NCBI RefSeq assembly: GCF_016427505.1
Contig: NZ_JAELXS010000008.1
Location: 124,001 to 188,000, forward strand
Source: Sphingomonas mollis
GTDB lineage: Bacteria > Pseudomonadota > Alphaproteobacteria > Sphingomonadales > Sphingomonadaceae
DNA: 64,000 nt
Direction: 5' to 3'
Under the pieces are notes generated by a model. That model did not search any database and was not told where the DNA came from. It saw only the letters and a program-made list of their open reading frames with translations. Positions 35,388 to 44,418 of the stretch are shown here, piece after piece; the stretch's first letter is position 1, and each line of letters opens with the position of its first letter. The position numbers were made by a program, and so were the translations under genes.

Positions 35388-36130
35388 CAGGCGGCGTCCG
35401 CCAGCTCGTTCAGCCAGATGCGCAGCGCGGCGACGTCGTCCAGCCGGTACGCGGCCTGCGTCTCGCGTTCCGGACCGATCAGCACGCCCGCTCCGCCAAG
35501 GGCAGCGGCGGCGGCGAAACCGTCCTCGTCGGTGACGTCGTCGCCGAAGAACCAGGGGAGCATGCCGGTCATCGCGTCGTCGGTCGCCAGCGAGCGGAGG
35601 CCGGCGCCCTTGTCGCCGGGCAGGCGCACCTCGGCCATCATCTTGCCCGGCTGCATGGTCAGGCCGTGCGTGTCGGCGACGCGGGCGGCCATGGTGGTCG
35701 CCTCCTGCTCCAGTTCGGGGCGCTGGCGGAAATGCAGGCCGGCGCCGAGGCTCTTGGCCTCGAAGATGATGCCGTTCAGGTCGGCAAACGCCTGTAGTTC
35801 GGCGGCGGCCGCTTCGAGGGCGGGGGAGCGTTCGGGCAGGACATGGCCGGCGGCGGGGGTGCGGCGTTCGGCGCCGTGACTGCCCGAGACGGCAAGGCCG
35901 GTCGCGCGGTCGCCGAGGAAACCGTCGAGTTGTGCGACCGAGCGACCGCTGACGATCGCGACGCGGCCCGGCATCGCGGTGGCGAGGCGATCGATTAAGT
36001 CGGCGAGGTCCGACTCCACGACCACGGCGTCGGGGCGGTCGGCGAGATCGACCAGCGTGCCGTCGAAATCGAGATACAGGGCGATGGTGGCGGGATCGGG
36101 GAGCGGCGGGGGGAGCAGGGCTTCGGTCAT
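35387..36130 (-). CDS. otsB: Trehalose-6-phosphate phosphatase
   Basis: 247-aa HAD-superfamily phosphatase. Motif I is LYLDFDGTLVDLADRPD with the nucleophile Asp; AIVSGRS is motif II; FFGDDVTDEDGFAAA is motif IV. The cap domain includes SGSHGAERR and LRSLATDDAM. It removes phosphate from trehalose-6-phosphate. First gene of the leftward trehalose operon. Start ATG 36130 gives the usual family N-terminus; the frame is open 660 bases further upstream through noncoding sequence and the antisense of the regulator gene. Confidence 0.93.
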   Translation of the reverse strand: MTEALLPPPLPDPATIALYLDFDGTLVDLADRPDAVVVESDLADLIDRLATAMPGRVAIVSGRSVAQLDGFLGDRATGLAVSGSHGAERRTPAAGHVLPERSPALEAAAAELQAFADLNGIIFEAKSLGAGLHFRQRPELEQEATTMAARVADTHGLTMQPGKMMAEVRLPGDKGAGLRSLATDDAMTGMLPWFFGDDVTDEDGFAAAAALGGAGVLIGPERETQAAYRLDDVAALRIWLNELADAA

Positions 36131-36225
36131 GCGCGTCCTAACGGTGCACGTCCGGTTCCGTTGCGCGGCCGGAACGGGAAAGGGTCTGCGCTGTCCGGTT
36201 GGGGGGACCGTTCCGATCGACCGGA

Positions 36226-36290
36226 CTGTCTCTCGATACGGGCTCTCGACGAGCTCGATCCTTACTCGAGACGAACGGGAAGGAGGCGAA
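36226..36290. repeat. Dispersed intergenic repeat, copy 2 (TACTCGRGACGAACGG family)
   Basis: TCTCGATACGGGCTCTCGAC, then GAGCTCGATCCTTACTCGAG and ACGAACGG, form a partly self-complementary block between otsB and the ScfR-like gene. The right end matches the copy at 8036-8104. Confidence 0.5.
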
Positions 36291-36297
36291 CGGGGGG

Positions 36298-37668
36298 TCA
36301 GACCACCCGGTAGGGCACGATGCGGCGCGTTTCCGGCTCCACCGCGATGGCGCGGTCGGCGGGGGGGAAGGCGCGCTGGTCGCAGTCGGGGCGGGGGCAC
36401 AGGCGGCAGGAGATACCGATAGGGGTGGCGGCGCCCGCCCGGTCGACGGCATCGGCATAGACGAAATCGGCGGCGTGGATCGCCTCGCACCCCAGCGCCA
36501 CCGCATAACGGCGCGGCAGGCGGGCGAAGCGGCCCGATGGCTTCACCAGCCCCTTGGCCATCGAGACGTAGCGGACGCCGTCCGGCGTCTCGGCATGTTG
36601 CACCAGGATGCGATCGGGGATCGCGGCGGCTTCGTGGACGACCCATAACGGACAGGTGCCGCCGAAGCGCGCGAATTGCAGGCGAGTGGCGGAATGACGC
36701 TTGGTAATGTTGCCGGCCATGTCGATCCGGCAGAAGAAGAACGGCACCCCCGCCGCGCCCGGCCGCTGCAAGGTCGACAGACGGTGGCACGCCTGTTCGA
36801 AACTGACGCCGAAGCGCCGTGACAGGCGGTCGATATCGTGGCGCACCGCCCGCGCCTCTCGCCGGAAACGCTCGTACGGCATCGCGATCGCGCCGCCGGC
36901 ATAGTTGGCGAGGCCTACGCCGAGCAGCCGGCGCGCCTCCTCGCTCGCCAGTCCCGATCCGTCGATCACCGCCGCGATCGGGGCGGCGAAGGCGCGGGCG
37001 GCGAGCCGGTGGGCGATCTGGAAACGGCGGCTCTCAGCCGGCAGCGCGCCGTTCAGCACCAGCACGACGCCGTCGATCCGGGCGAGCGGCGCGTCCGCGT
37101 TCGGATCGATGCGGATGCCCAGACCGTGGTCGCGGAGGGCGACGACCAGCGACGATTCGTCGGGCGCGGCCTCACCCAGGGCTTCGGCGGCGCGGTCGAG
37201 CGGGTCGACATAGTTGCCGGCTTCGTGGAACCAGTCTCGCACCGCCTCCCATGGCAGGCGGGTCGCGCCGCCGGCGGTCAGCGTTTCCTCGGCCAGCGCC
37301 AGCCGATCCTCCGCACCGCGCTTGGCGGCGTGCAGGGCGACCAGCCGGTCGGCGATGTCGGGGCGCTCCTCCGCCAGCCGCTGCGTCGCCTCCGCGCCGA
37401 GCGGCGGGAGGGCGGGGTCAGCGAGCGCCTCCGCCAGCGCGGCGAAGCGGCGGGCGGGGCCTTCGCCCTCGATCGCGGCCAGCGCCTGCGGGTAATGGCG
37501 GGCGAGGGCGGCGGTGACGGCGGCGGTCAGCGGACGCTCGCCCCCCTCCAGCTGCGACAGATAGCTGACCGACAGGCCGAGGCGGGCGGCCATGGCGCGC
37601 TGGTTGATCCCGGCGGCGCGGCGCAGCGCACGCAGCTGATCGCCGGCATAGAGGCGGGGATTGGGCAT
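36298..37668 (-). CDS. XRE-family regulator of short-chain acyl-CoA metabolism (ScfR/RamB/PrpR-like)
   Basis: 456-aa regulator. The N-terminal Cro/CI helix-turn-helix is LRALRRAAGINQRAMAARLG, then LSVSYLSQLEGGERPL, at about residues 10-48. A central ImmA/IrrE-like domain has lost its zinc HExxH (FQIAHRLAARAF instead). The C-terminal DUF2083-type domain has the conserved Cys set CRLCPRPDCDQRAFPP. Homologues (RamB, PrpR, ScfR) sense acyl-CoA state and control propionate or acetate genes. It is divergent from the propionyl-CoA operon, and its promoter carries repeated TTCGCAA sites matching the known RamB-type half-site. A GTG two codons upstream is an alternative start. Confidence 0.93.
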   Translation of the reverse strand: MPNPRLYAGDQLRALRRAAGINQRAMAARLGLSVSYLSQLEGGERPLTAAVTAALARHYPQALAAIEGEGPARRFAALAEALADPALPPLGAEATQRLAEERPDIADRLVALHAAKRGAEDRLALAEETLTAGGATRLPWEAVRDWFHEAGNYVDPLDRAAEALGEAAPDESSLVVALRDHGLGIRIDPNADAPLARIDGVVLVLNGALPAESRRFQIAHRLAARAFAAPIAAVIDGSGLASEEARRLLGVGLANYAGGAIAMPYERFRREARAVRHDIDRLSRRFGVSFEQACHRLSTLQRPGAAGVPFFFCRIDMAGNITKRHSATRLQFARFGGTCPLWVVHEAAAIPDRILVQHAETPDGVRYVSMAKGLVKPSGRFARLPRRYAVALGCEAIHAADFVYADAVDRAGAATPIGISCRLCPRPDCDQRAFPPADRAIAVEPETRRIVPYRVV

Positions 37669-37681
37669 CGCCACACGCTAG

Positions 37682-37726
37682 TTCGCAAGATGCTCATTCG
37701 CAACTTCGCAAATTCACATTTGCGTG
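37682..37726. promoter_or_regulatory. ScfR/RamB-type operator array (TTCGCAA repeats)
   Basis: Three direct TTCGCAA copies start at 37682, 37697 and 37705. One inverted TTTGCG lies at 37719-37724, inside the divergent promoter of the regulator gene and pccB. RamB/PrpR-type proteins bind AA/TTTGC-like half-sites, so this is very likely the binding site for the product of the adjacent gene, with autoregulation and control of the propionyl-CoA operon. Confidence 0.75.
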
Positions 37727-37778
37727 AGGGGGCGGGGGCGGGCAGACAGGGCGCAGCCGCGTACGCCAGGAGGATGCT

Positions 37779-39305
37779 GTGTCGTCTACGAACTTAATGC
37801 TCGGGACGAAACGCGCGGCGGCCAAGCTGGGCGGCGGTGAAAAACGCATCGCCGCCCAGCACGCCAAGGGCAAGCTGACCGCGCGCGAGCGGCTGGACGT
37901 GCTGCTCGACGAGAACAGTTTCGAGGAACTCGACATGTTCGTCGAGCATAACTGCGTCGATTTCGGCATGCAGGATCAGGTGATCCCCGGCGACGGCGTG
38001 GTCACGGGTTCGGGCACGATCAACGGCCGCCTCGTTTTCGTCTTCAGCCAGGATTTCACCGTGTTCGGCGGGTCGCTGTCCGAGCGCCACGCCGCCAAGA
38101 TCTGCAAGGTGATGGACATGGCGATGAAGGTCGGCGCGCCGATCATCGGCCTGAACGATTCGGGCGGCGCGCGCATCCAGGAAGGCGTCGCGTCGCTGGG
38201 GGGCTATGCCGAGGTGTTCCAGCGCAATGCGCTGGCCAGTGGGGTGGTGCCGCAGCTTAGCCTCATCATGGGACCGTGCGCGGGCGGCGCGGTGTATTCA
38301 CCGGCGATGACTGACTTTATCTTCATGGTGAAGGATTCGAGCTACATGTTCGTGACCGGTCCCGATGTGGTGAAGACGGTGACGAACGAGGTGGTCAGCC
38401 AAGAGGCGCTGGGTGGCGCGGTGACGCACACCACGAAGACCAGCGTGGCCGACAATGCGTTCGAGAATGATATCGAGGCACTGCTGGCGGCGCGCGACTT
38501 CATCGATTTCCTGCCGCTGTCGAACCGGCTGCCGGTGCCCGAGCGGCCGACGGCGGATGCGTGGGACCGGATCGAGGACAGTCTCGACACGCTGATCCCG
38601 GCCAGCGCCAACCAGCCGTACGATATGCACGAGCTGATCCGGAAAGTGGTCGACGAGGGCGATTTCTTCGAAACGCAGCCGGCGCATGCGGGCAACATCA
38701 TGACCGGCTTCGGGCGGATCGAGGGGCGCACGGTGGGCTTCGTCGCGAACCAGCCGATGGTACTGGCCGGGGTGCTCGACATCAATTCGTCGAAGAAGGC
38801 GGCGCGGTTCGTGCGCTTCTGCGACGCGTTCGAGATTCCGATCGTGACGTTCGTGGATGTGCCGGGCTTCCTGCCGGGAACGGCGCAGGAGCATAACGGG
38901 ATCATCAAGCACGGCGCGAAACTGCTGTTCGCCTATGCCGAGGCGACGGTGCCGAAGATCACGGTGATTACGCGCAAGGCCTATGGCGGGGCGTATGACG
39001 TGATGGCGTCGAAGCACCTGCGCGGCGACCTGAACTATGCGTGGCCGACTGCGGAGATTGCGGTGATGGGCGCGAAGGGCGCGGTGGAGATCATCTTTCG
39101 CGGGCGTACCCCGGAAGAGATCGCAGAGCGGACGGCGGAATACGAGGCGCGCTTCGCCAACCCGTTCGTGGCGGCGGCCAAGGGCTTTATCGACGAGGTG
39201 ATCCAGCCCCATTCGACCCGGCGGCGCATCGCGCTGGGGTTACGAAAGCTGCGGGGGAAGTCGTTGGAGAATCCGTGGAAGAAGCATGACAATATTCCGT
39301 TGTGA
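37779..39305 (+). CDS. pccB: Propionyl-CoA carboxylase beta (carboxyltransferase) subunit
   Basis: 508-aa acyl-CoA carboxyltransferase. The two crotonase-like halves include [41 protein letters not shown] and [28 protein letters not shown], then [19 protein letters not shown], all typical of PccB. It transfers CO2 from carboxybiotin to propionyl-CoA, giving (S)-methylmalonyl-CoA. The GTG start has AGGAGG six bases upstream. First gene of the operon also carrying epimerase, mutase, bioB and the alpha subunit; controlled by the divergent ScfR-like gene. Confidence 0.96.
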   Translation: MSSTNLMLGTKRAAAKLGGGEKRIAAQHAKGKLTARERLDVLLDENSFEELDMFVEHNCVDFGMQDQVIPGDGVVTGSGTINGRLVFVFSQDFTVFGGSLSERHAAKICKVMDMAMKVGAPIIGLNDSGGARIQEGVASLGGYAEVFQRNALASGVVPQLSLIMGPCAGGAVYSPAMTDFIFMVKDSSYMFVTGPDVVKTVTNEVVSQEALGGAVTHTTKTSVADNAFENDIEALLAARDFIDFLPLSNRLPVPERPTADAWDRIEDSLDTLIPASANQPYDMHELIRKVVDEGDFFETQPAHAGNIMTGFGRIEGRTVGFVANQPMVLAGVLDINSSKKAARFVRFCDAFEIPIVTFVDVPGFLPGTAQEHNGIIKHGAKLLFAYAEATVPKITVITRKAYGGAYDVMASKHLRGDLNYAWPTAEIAVMGAKGAVEIIFRGRTPEEIAERTAEYEARFANPFVAAAKGFIDEVIQPHSTRRRIALGLRKLRGKSLENPWKKHDNIPL

Positions 39306-39354
39306 TTGCTTTGCTGCGGGTAGGGACATGCGATCGGGCGTTCCGCGTGGCGCC

Positions 39355-39384
39355 TTGGTTTGCTTCGCTGCGCTCGCAATGACG
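39355..39384. repeat. Half copy of the CGTCATTGCGAGCG palindromic element
   Basis: TTGGTTTGCTTCGCTGCGCT followed by CGCAATGACG is the right arm of the element found complete at 32142, with single-base changes. The left arm is missing or degenerate. It ends 17 bases before the epimerase start. Confidence 0.65.
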
Positions 39385-39401
39385 AGGGGTGTGGGGCGCG
39401 C

Positions 39402-39818
39402 ATGACTCTTGGTCGGCTCAACCATGTCGGTGTCGCGACGCCGTCGATCGAGCGGTCGGTGGAGACGTATCGCACGTTGCTGGGCGCGACCGTGATCGGG
39501 GTGCCGTTCGACTTGCCGGCGCAAGGCGTGCGGGTGTGTTTCGTCGATGCGCCCAATACGCAGATCGAACTTATCGAGCCGCTGGACGATGCATCGCCGA
39601 TCGCGGGGTTCCTTCGCAAAAACCCGGCGGGTGGGCAGCATCATCTGTGTTTCGAGGTGGCCGACATCCACGCCGCGATCGCCGACCTGACCGGCAACGG
39701 TGCGACGGTGCTGGGCGAGCCGCGGATCGGGGCGCATGGCACGCCGATCGTGTTCGTGCATCCGCGTGACATGGGCGGGTTGCTGGTCGAACTGATGGAA
39801 GAATCGAAGGACCATTGA
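39402..39818 (+). CDS. mce: Methylmalonyl-CoA epimerase
   Basis: 138-aa glyoxalase/VOC-fold enzyme. LGRLNHVGVATPSIERSVETY carries the first metal His; IELIEPL the first metal Glu region; GGQHHLCFEVADI the second His; and LLVELMEE the C-terminal Glu. It interconverts (S)- and (R)-methylmalonyl-CoA between PccAB and the mutase. Start ATG 39402 fits the family N-terminus; an in-frame start 42 bases upstream runs through the repeat. Its stop overlaps the next ATG (TGATG). Confidence 0.94.
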   Translation: MTLGRLNHVGVATPSIERSVETYRTLLGATVIGVPFDLPAQGVRVCFVDAPNTQIELIEPLDDASPIAGFLRKNPAGGQHHLCFEVADIHAAIADLTGNGATVLGEPRIGAHGTPIVFVHPRDMGGLLVELMEESKDH

Positions 39819-40600
39819 TGGCCCCTGTGCATATCCTCACCGAGCGGCGCGGCGACGTGCTGGTCGTCACGCTCAACCGGCCCGATCGGCTGAATGCCGC
39901 GCCGCCGGCGATGTTCGAGGAGATTGCCGGTGCGCTGCGCGATCTGGATGGCGCGCGGGCGGTGCTGGTGCAGGGGGCGGGGCGGGCGTTTTGCTCCGGG
40001 GCGGATGTCGCTGGCGGTGCGCTGGCGGCGGCCGATCCGCGGGAGGCGACGTTCGCGGCGCTGACCGACAGTTATAATCCGACGCTGGCGCTGATCGCCG
40101 ATCTGGCGGTGCCGGTGGTCAGTGCGGTGCGCGGGCCGGCGGCGGGGATCGGTTGTTCGCTGGCGCTGGCCGCCGATTTCTGCGTGGCGAGCGATACCGC
40201 GTATTTCCTGCAGGCGTTCGTCAATATCGGGCTGGTCCCCGATGGCGGCGCGTCGTGGATGCTGCCGCGGCTGATCGGCAAGGCGCGGGCGGCGGAGATG
40301 ATGATGCTGGGCGAGCGGGTGTTCGCGGCCAAGGCGCTGGAGTGGGGCATGATCCACAAGATCGCCGCCGATGCGGTGCTCGACCACGAAGCCTTCGCGC
40401 TGGCCGAGCGGCTGGCGGCGGGGCCGACCTTGGCTCTGGCGGCAATCCGGCGTCAGCTTCATGCCGGCTATGAGAGCGATTATGCCGCCGCGATGGCGCG
40501 CGAGGCGGACAACCAGCGCGCGATGCGTGGCACCGCCGACGCCGTCGAGGGCGGTCGTGCGTTTCTTGAGAAGCGCACACCGGCGTTCAAGGGCGAGTAG
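39818..40600 (+). CDS. Enoyl-CoA hydratase/isomerase family protein
   Basis: 260-aa crotonase-fold enzyme. [16 protein letters not shown] is the N-terminal signature. [12 protein letters not shown] and [22 protein letters not shown] form the oxyanion hole, and [21 protein letters not shown] the catalytic region; the PDGG form (no second Glu) resembles PaaG-type isomerases and hydratases. It lies between the epimerase and mutase genes and is translationally coupled to the epimerase. It may feed propionyl-CoA from branched or odd-chain acids; exact substrate unknown. Confidence 0.9.
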   Translation: MAPVHILTERRGDVLVVTLNRPDRLNAAPPAMFEEIAGALRDLDGARAVLVQGAGRAFCSGADVAGGALAAADPREATFAALTDSYNPTLALIADLAVPVVSAVRGPAAGIGCSLALAADFCVASDTAYFLQAFVNIGLVPDGGASWMLPRLIGKARAAEMMMLGERVFAAKALEWGMIHKIAADAVLDHEAFALAERLAAGPTLALAAIRRQLHAGYESDYAAAMAREADNQRAMRGTADAVEGGRAFLEKRTPAFKGE

Positions 40601-40601
40601 C

Positions 40602-42932
40602 ATGGCCGAAATCGAGACGAACACCGGCGAGGATGCCGGCGCGGCACCGCCTGCGCCGCCGCAGCCCGAACCCGTCAAGCAGCCGACGCTGGCCGACTGG
40701 CAGGCCGCCGCCGCGCGTGAGGTGAAGGGCCGCGACCTGACGTGGCCGACGCCCGAGGGCATCGACGTGAAGCCGCTCTATACCGCCGATGACGTGAAGA
40801 CCGATCCCGGCCTGCCCGGCTTCGCGCCGTTCACGCGCGGCGTGCGCGCATCGATGTATGCGGGGCGGCCGTGGACGATCCGGCAATATGCGGGCTTTTC
40901 GACCGCCGAGGAATCCAACGCTTTCTATCGCCGCAATCTGGCGGCGGGGCAGAAGGGGCTATCGGTCGCGTTCGATCTGGCCACGCATCGCGGGTACGAC
41001 AGCGATCATCCGCGCGTGACCGGCGATGTCGGCAAGGCGGGGGTCGCGATCGACAGCGTCGAGGACATGAAGATCCTGTTCGACGGTATTCCGCTCGACC
41101 AGATGTCGGTCAGCATGACGATGAACGGCGCGGTGATCCCGATCCTGGCGTTCTTCATCGTCGCGGGCGAGGAACAGGGGGTGGCGCGCCACCTGCTCGA
41201 CGGGACCATCCAGAACGACATCCTGAAGGAGTTCATGGTCCGCAACACGTATATCTATCCGCCCGATCCATCGATGCGGATCATCGCAGATATCATTGCC
41301 TATACTTCGGCCGAGATGCCGAAGTTCAACAGCATCTCGATCAGCGGTTACCACATGCAGGAAGCCGGCGCGACGCAGGTGCAGGAGCTGGCCTTCACCA
41401 TCGCCGACGGCCGTGAATATGCCCGCGCGGCGATGGCGGCGGGGCTGGACATCGACAGGTTCGCCGGGCGCCTGAGCTTCTTCTTTGCGATCGGCATGAA
41501 CTTCTTCATGGAGGTCGCCAAGCTGCGCGCGGCGCGGACGTTGTGGCACCGGGTGATGACCGATCTGGGCGCGAAGGACGAACGGTCGAAGATGCTGCGC
41601 ACGCATTGCCAGACGTCGGGCGTGTCGTTGCAGGAACAGGACCCGTACAACAACGTGATCCGCACCACGATCGAGGCGATGGCGGCGATGTGCGGCGGGA
41701 CGCAAAGCCTGCACACCAACGCGCTGGACGAGGCGATCGCGCTGCCGACCGACTTTTCCGCGCGGATCGCCCGCAACACGCAGATCGTGTTGCAGGAAGA
41801 GACGGGGATGACGAAGGTCGTCGATCCGCTGGGCGGCAGCTATTATGTCGAAAGCCTGACGCAGCAACTGGTCGATCAGGCATGGACGATCATCGAGCGC
41901 GTCGAGGCGGAGGGCGGCATGGCGGCGGCGGTCGCCAAGGGCTGGCCCAAGGCGATGATCGAGGAAGCGGCGGCGGCGCGGCAGGCGCGCGTCGACCGGG
42001 GCGAGGACGTGATCGTCGGCGTCAACAAGTACCGGCTGGCGGAGCAGGATCCGATCGACATTCTCGACGTGGACAATGTCGCGGTGCGGGAGGCGCAGGT
42101 GGCGCGGTTGCAGACGATGCGGGCAACGCGGGATGAGGCGGCGTGTCAGGCGGCTCTGACGGCGTTGCGGGAGGCGGCGCAGAATCCTCCCCTACAAGGG
42201 GAGGAGGACCATGCAACGCATGGTGGAGGGGGTTCTCCCCACACGATATCGCCTGGGGAAGCCCCCCTCCGTCAGCCTGCGGCTGCCACCTCCCCGTCCC
42301 GGGGAGGACTGGAGGACAATTTGCTGGCGCTTGCCGTCGAGGCGGCGCGGGCGCGGGCTTCGCTGGGGGAGATTTCCGCCGCGATGGAGGTCGCGTTCGG
42401 GCGCTATGGTACGCAGCCGACGCCGGTCAGCGGTATCTATGGCGGTGCCTATGCCGACGATCCACGCTGGGCGCGGCTGACCGATGGCGTCGATGCCACG
42501 GAGCGTCGGCTGGGGCGGAAACCGCGGATGTTGGTCGCCAAGATGGGGCAGGACGGGCATGATCGCGGCGCCAATCTGGTCAGCAGCATGTTCGCCGATC
42601 TGGGGTTCGAGATCGTGCCGGGCCCGCTGTTCCAGACCCCGCAGGAGGTCGCCGGGCTGGCGCTGGAGAAAGACGTCGACGTCGTCGGTGCATCGTCGCT
42701 GGCGGCTGGGCACAAGACGTTGATCCCCGAGCTGATCGGCTATCTGCGCGATGCCGGGCGGCCGGATATCAAGGTGATCGCCGGCGGCGTAATTCCGGCG
42801 CAGGATTACCAGATCCTGCGCGACGCCGGTGTGCAGGCGATCTTCGGCCCCGGCACCAATCTTGTGCAGGCGGCCGAAGAGGTGTTGAGGCTGCTCGGCC
42901 ATAACATGCCGCCACAGGAGGATGCCGCATGA
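40602..42932 (+). CDS. scpA: Methylmalonyl-CoA mutase with in-frame palindromic-element insertion
   Basis: 776-aa adenosylcobalamin enzyme converting (R)-methylmalonyl-CoA to succinyl-CoA. The TIM-barrel domain (about 20-525) contains [37 protein letters not shown] and [16 protein letters not shown]. The B12 domain has the lower-ligand motif QDGHDRG and the SSL/GG motifs [11 protein letters not shown] and [10 protein letters not shown]. About 41 residues (roughly 529-569; [15 protein letters not shown] through SPSRGG) come from a palindromic repeat inserted in the interdomain linker. Without them the length is the usual 715-735. The start at 40602 follows the upstream stop by one base; an earlier in-frame start lies inside the hydratase gene. 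Confidence 0.95.
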   Translation: MAEIETNTGEDAGAAPPAPPQPEPVKQPTLADWQAAAAREVKGRDLTWPTPEGIDVKPLYTADDVKTDPGLPGFAPFTRGVRASMYAGRPWTIRQYAGFSTAEESNAFYRRNLAAGQKGLSVAFDLATHRGYDSDHPRVTGDVGKAGVAIDSVEDMKILFDGIPLDQMSVSMTMNGAVIPILAFFIVAGEEQGVARHLLDGTIQNDILKEFMVRNTYIYPPDPSMRIIADIIAYTSAEMPKFNSISISGYHMQEAGATQVQELAFTIADGREYARAAMAAGLDIDRFAGRLSFFFAIGMNFFMEVAKLRAARTLWHRVMTDLGAKDERSKMLRTHCQTSGVSLQEQDPYNNVIRTTIEAMAAMCGGTQSLHTNALDEAIALPTDFSARIARNTQIVLQEETGMTKVVDPLGGSYYVESLTQQLVDQAWTIIERVEAEGGMAAAVAKGWPKAMIEEAAAARQARVDRGEDVIVGVNKYRLAEQDPIDILDVDNVAVREAQVARLQTMRATRDEAACQAALTALREAAQNPPLQGEEDHATHGGGGSPHTISPGEAPLRQPAAATSPSRGGLEDNLLALAVEAARARASLGEISAAMEVAFGRYGTQPTPVSGIYGGAYADDPRWARLTDGVDATERRLGRKPRMLVAKMGQDGHDRGANLVSSMFADLGFEIVPGPLFQTPQEVAGLALEKDVDVVGASSLAAGHKTLIPELIGYLRDAGRPDIKVIAGGVIPAQDYQILRDAGVQAIFGPGTNLVQAAEEVLRLLGHNMPPQEDAA
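42185..42308. repeat. Palindromic element inserted in frame in the mutase gene
   Basis: The element opens with hairpin TCCTCCCCT-ACA-AGGGGAGGA (42185-42205) and then has ACCATGC-AAC-GCATGGT (42208-42224). It contains a CAGCC-TGC-GGCTG hairpin near 42273-42285 and closes with CCTCCCCG-TCC-CGGGGAGG (42289-42307). The text between is low-complexity G/C. Translation through it stays open and in frame. Type differs from the CCCCTCCCGC copies at 44305, 45522 and 50320. Confidence 0.85.
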
Positions 42933-43309
42933 TCCGATATGCACTGCTCGCCGCGCTGATGCTGGCGGGACCGGCCGTCGCCCAGACGCAGACGGCGATG
43001 AACCAGCAGGCCGGCGCCGACTGGAAAGCGGCGGATGCGGCGATGACGGTGCAGTGGCAGCGCACCTATGCGGCGATGAAGCGGCGTGATGCGGCCGATA
43101 CGACACGCGGCGGCGGGGTCGGCTATGCGGCTGCGACGCTCGCGAGCCAGCGCGCGTGGTTGCCGTTCCGCGATCGCCAGTGCGTGATCGAGGGGGCGGA
43201 GTATGCGGGCGGATCGATGCAGCCGATGGTACAGCGACAATGTCTGGCGCGGGTGACGCGCGAACGGACCGTACAATTGAAGGATATGATGTGGCAGCGG
43301 GGACGATGA
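42929..43309 (+). CDS. LprI-like (DUF1311) exported protein
   Basis: 126-aa exported protein. The signal peptide is [20 protein letters not shown]. The mature domain has [20 protein letters not shown] and [17 protein letters not shown], the Cys-containing signature of the DUF1311/LprI group, some members of which inhibit lysozyme. The ATG overlaps the mutase stop (ATGA) and its stop overlaps the bioB start (ATGA), so it is embedded in the propionyl-CoA operon, although its periplasmic role is not obviously linked. Confidence 0.85.
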   Translation: MIRYALLAALMLAGPAVAQTQTAMNQQAGADWKAADAAMTVQWQRTYAAMKRRDAADTTRGGGVGYAAATLASQRAWLPFRDRQCVIEGAEYAGGSMQPMVQRQCLARVTRERTVQLKDMMWQRGR

Positions 43310-44301
43310 ACGACGTGCGCAACGACTGGACGCGGGGGCAGATCGCCGACCTGTTCGACCTGCCCTTCACCGACCTGCTGTTCCGCGCGCAGACCGTCCA
43401 CCGCGCGCATCATGCGCCGGACGAGGTGCAGTTGTGCACGCTGTTGTCGATCAAGACCGGCGGTTGCCCGGAGGATTGCGGATATTGCTCGCAATCCGCC
43501 ACCGCCGACAGCGGGCTGAAGGCGGAAAAGCTGATGGACGTCGATGCCGTGCTGGCCAGCGCCGCCGAGGCGAAGGCGGCGGGGTCGCAACGCTTCTGCA
43601 TGGGTGCGGCATGGCGCAACCCCAAGGCCCGCGACATGGACAACGTGGTCGCCATGGTCGAGGGCGTGAAGGCGATGGGGCTGGAAACCTGCATGACACT
43701 GGGCATGCTGGAGGCGTCGCAGGCGCGAGCGCTGGCCGAGGCGGGCCTCGATTACTACAACCACAATATCGATACCTCGCCGGAGAATTACGGCAACGTC
43801 ATCACCACGCGGACCTTCGCGGACCGGCTGGAGACGCTGGGGCATGTTCGCGATGCGGGGATTTCGGTGTGCTGCGGCGGGATCGTCGGGATGGGTGAGA
43901 CGCGGGGCGACCGGGTCGGCTTCGTCCATGCGCTCGCCACGTTGCCGCGCCATCCGGAAAGCGTGCCGGTGAATGCGCTGGTGCCGGTGAAGGGCACGCC
44001 GCTGGGCGATATGCTGGCGGGAACGCCGATGGCGAAGATCGACGATATCGAATTCGTCCGCACCGTTGCGGTGGCGCGGATCGCGATGCCGTTGTCGATG
44101 GTACGGCTGTCGGCGGGGCGCGAGAGCATGTCGGAGGCGACGCAGGCGTTGTGCTTCATCGCGGGCGCGAATTCCATCTTCACCGGCGACAAGCTGCTGA
44201 CGACGGGCAATGCGGGCGACAGCGCGGATGCGGCGTTGCTGGCCAAGCTGGGCGTGCGACCGATGACCGGTGCGGAGCCGATGCGGGTGGCGGCGGAATA
44301 G
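43306..44301 (+). CDS. bioB: Biotin synthase
   Basis: 331-aa radical-SAM enzyme inserting sulfur into dethiobiotin. The cluster-binding CPEDCGYC (CxxxCxxC) sits in [57 protein letters not shown] and LVPVKGTPL are conserved blocks, and the second-cluster Arg region is [10 protein letters not shown]. The ATG overlaps the LprI-like stop. Placing it just before pccA links cofactor supply to the biotin-dependent carboxylase; no other bio genes are in the window. Confidence 0.96.
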   Translation: MNDVRNDWTRGQIADLFDLPFTDLLFRAQTVHRAHHAPDEVQLCTLLSIKTGGCPEDCGYCSQSATADSGLKAEKLMDVDAVLASAAEAKAAGSQRFCMGAAWRNPKARDMDNVVAMVEGVKAMGLETCMTLGMLEASQARALAEAGLDYYNHNIDTSPENYGNVITTRTFADRLETLGHVRDAGISVCCGGIVGMGETRGDRVGFVHALATLPRHPESVPVNALVPVKGTPLGDMLAGTPMAKIDDIEFVRTVAVARIAMPLSMVRLSAGRESMSEATQALCFIAGANSIFTGDKLLTTGNAGDSADAALLAKLGVRPMTGAEPMRVAAE

Positions 44302-44304
44302 TCC

Positions 44305-44410
44305 CCCCTCCCGCTTGCGGGAGGGGTTAGGGGAGGGTCTGTCTCTCCCGCAATCATATCGCCCGGACGCGGACAGGCCCTCCCCCGGCCCCTCCCGCAA
44401 GCGGGAGGGG
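44305..44410. repeat. CCCCTCCCGC palindromic element between bioB and pccA
   Basis: The left end CCCCTCCCGC-TT-GCGGGAGGGG (44305-44326) and right end CCCCTCCCGC-AA-GCGGGAGGGG (44389-44410) are reverse complements. The arms extend inward (TTAGGGGAGGG against CCTCCCCCGG). The right end GGGAGGGGAGAG lies 5-15 bases before the pccA ATG at 44419 and is its only Shine-Dalgarno candidate. Same type as 45522 and 50320. Confidence 0.9.
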
Positions 44411-44418
44411 AGAGTAGG

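Noticed and set aside
33801-35879. Open plus-strand frame of 692 codons opposite the GH15 and otsB genes
   Set aside because: Shadow frame without family motifs; it would destroy a well-coupled minus-strand operon.
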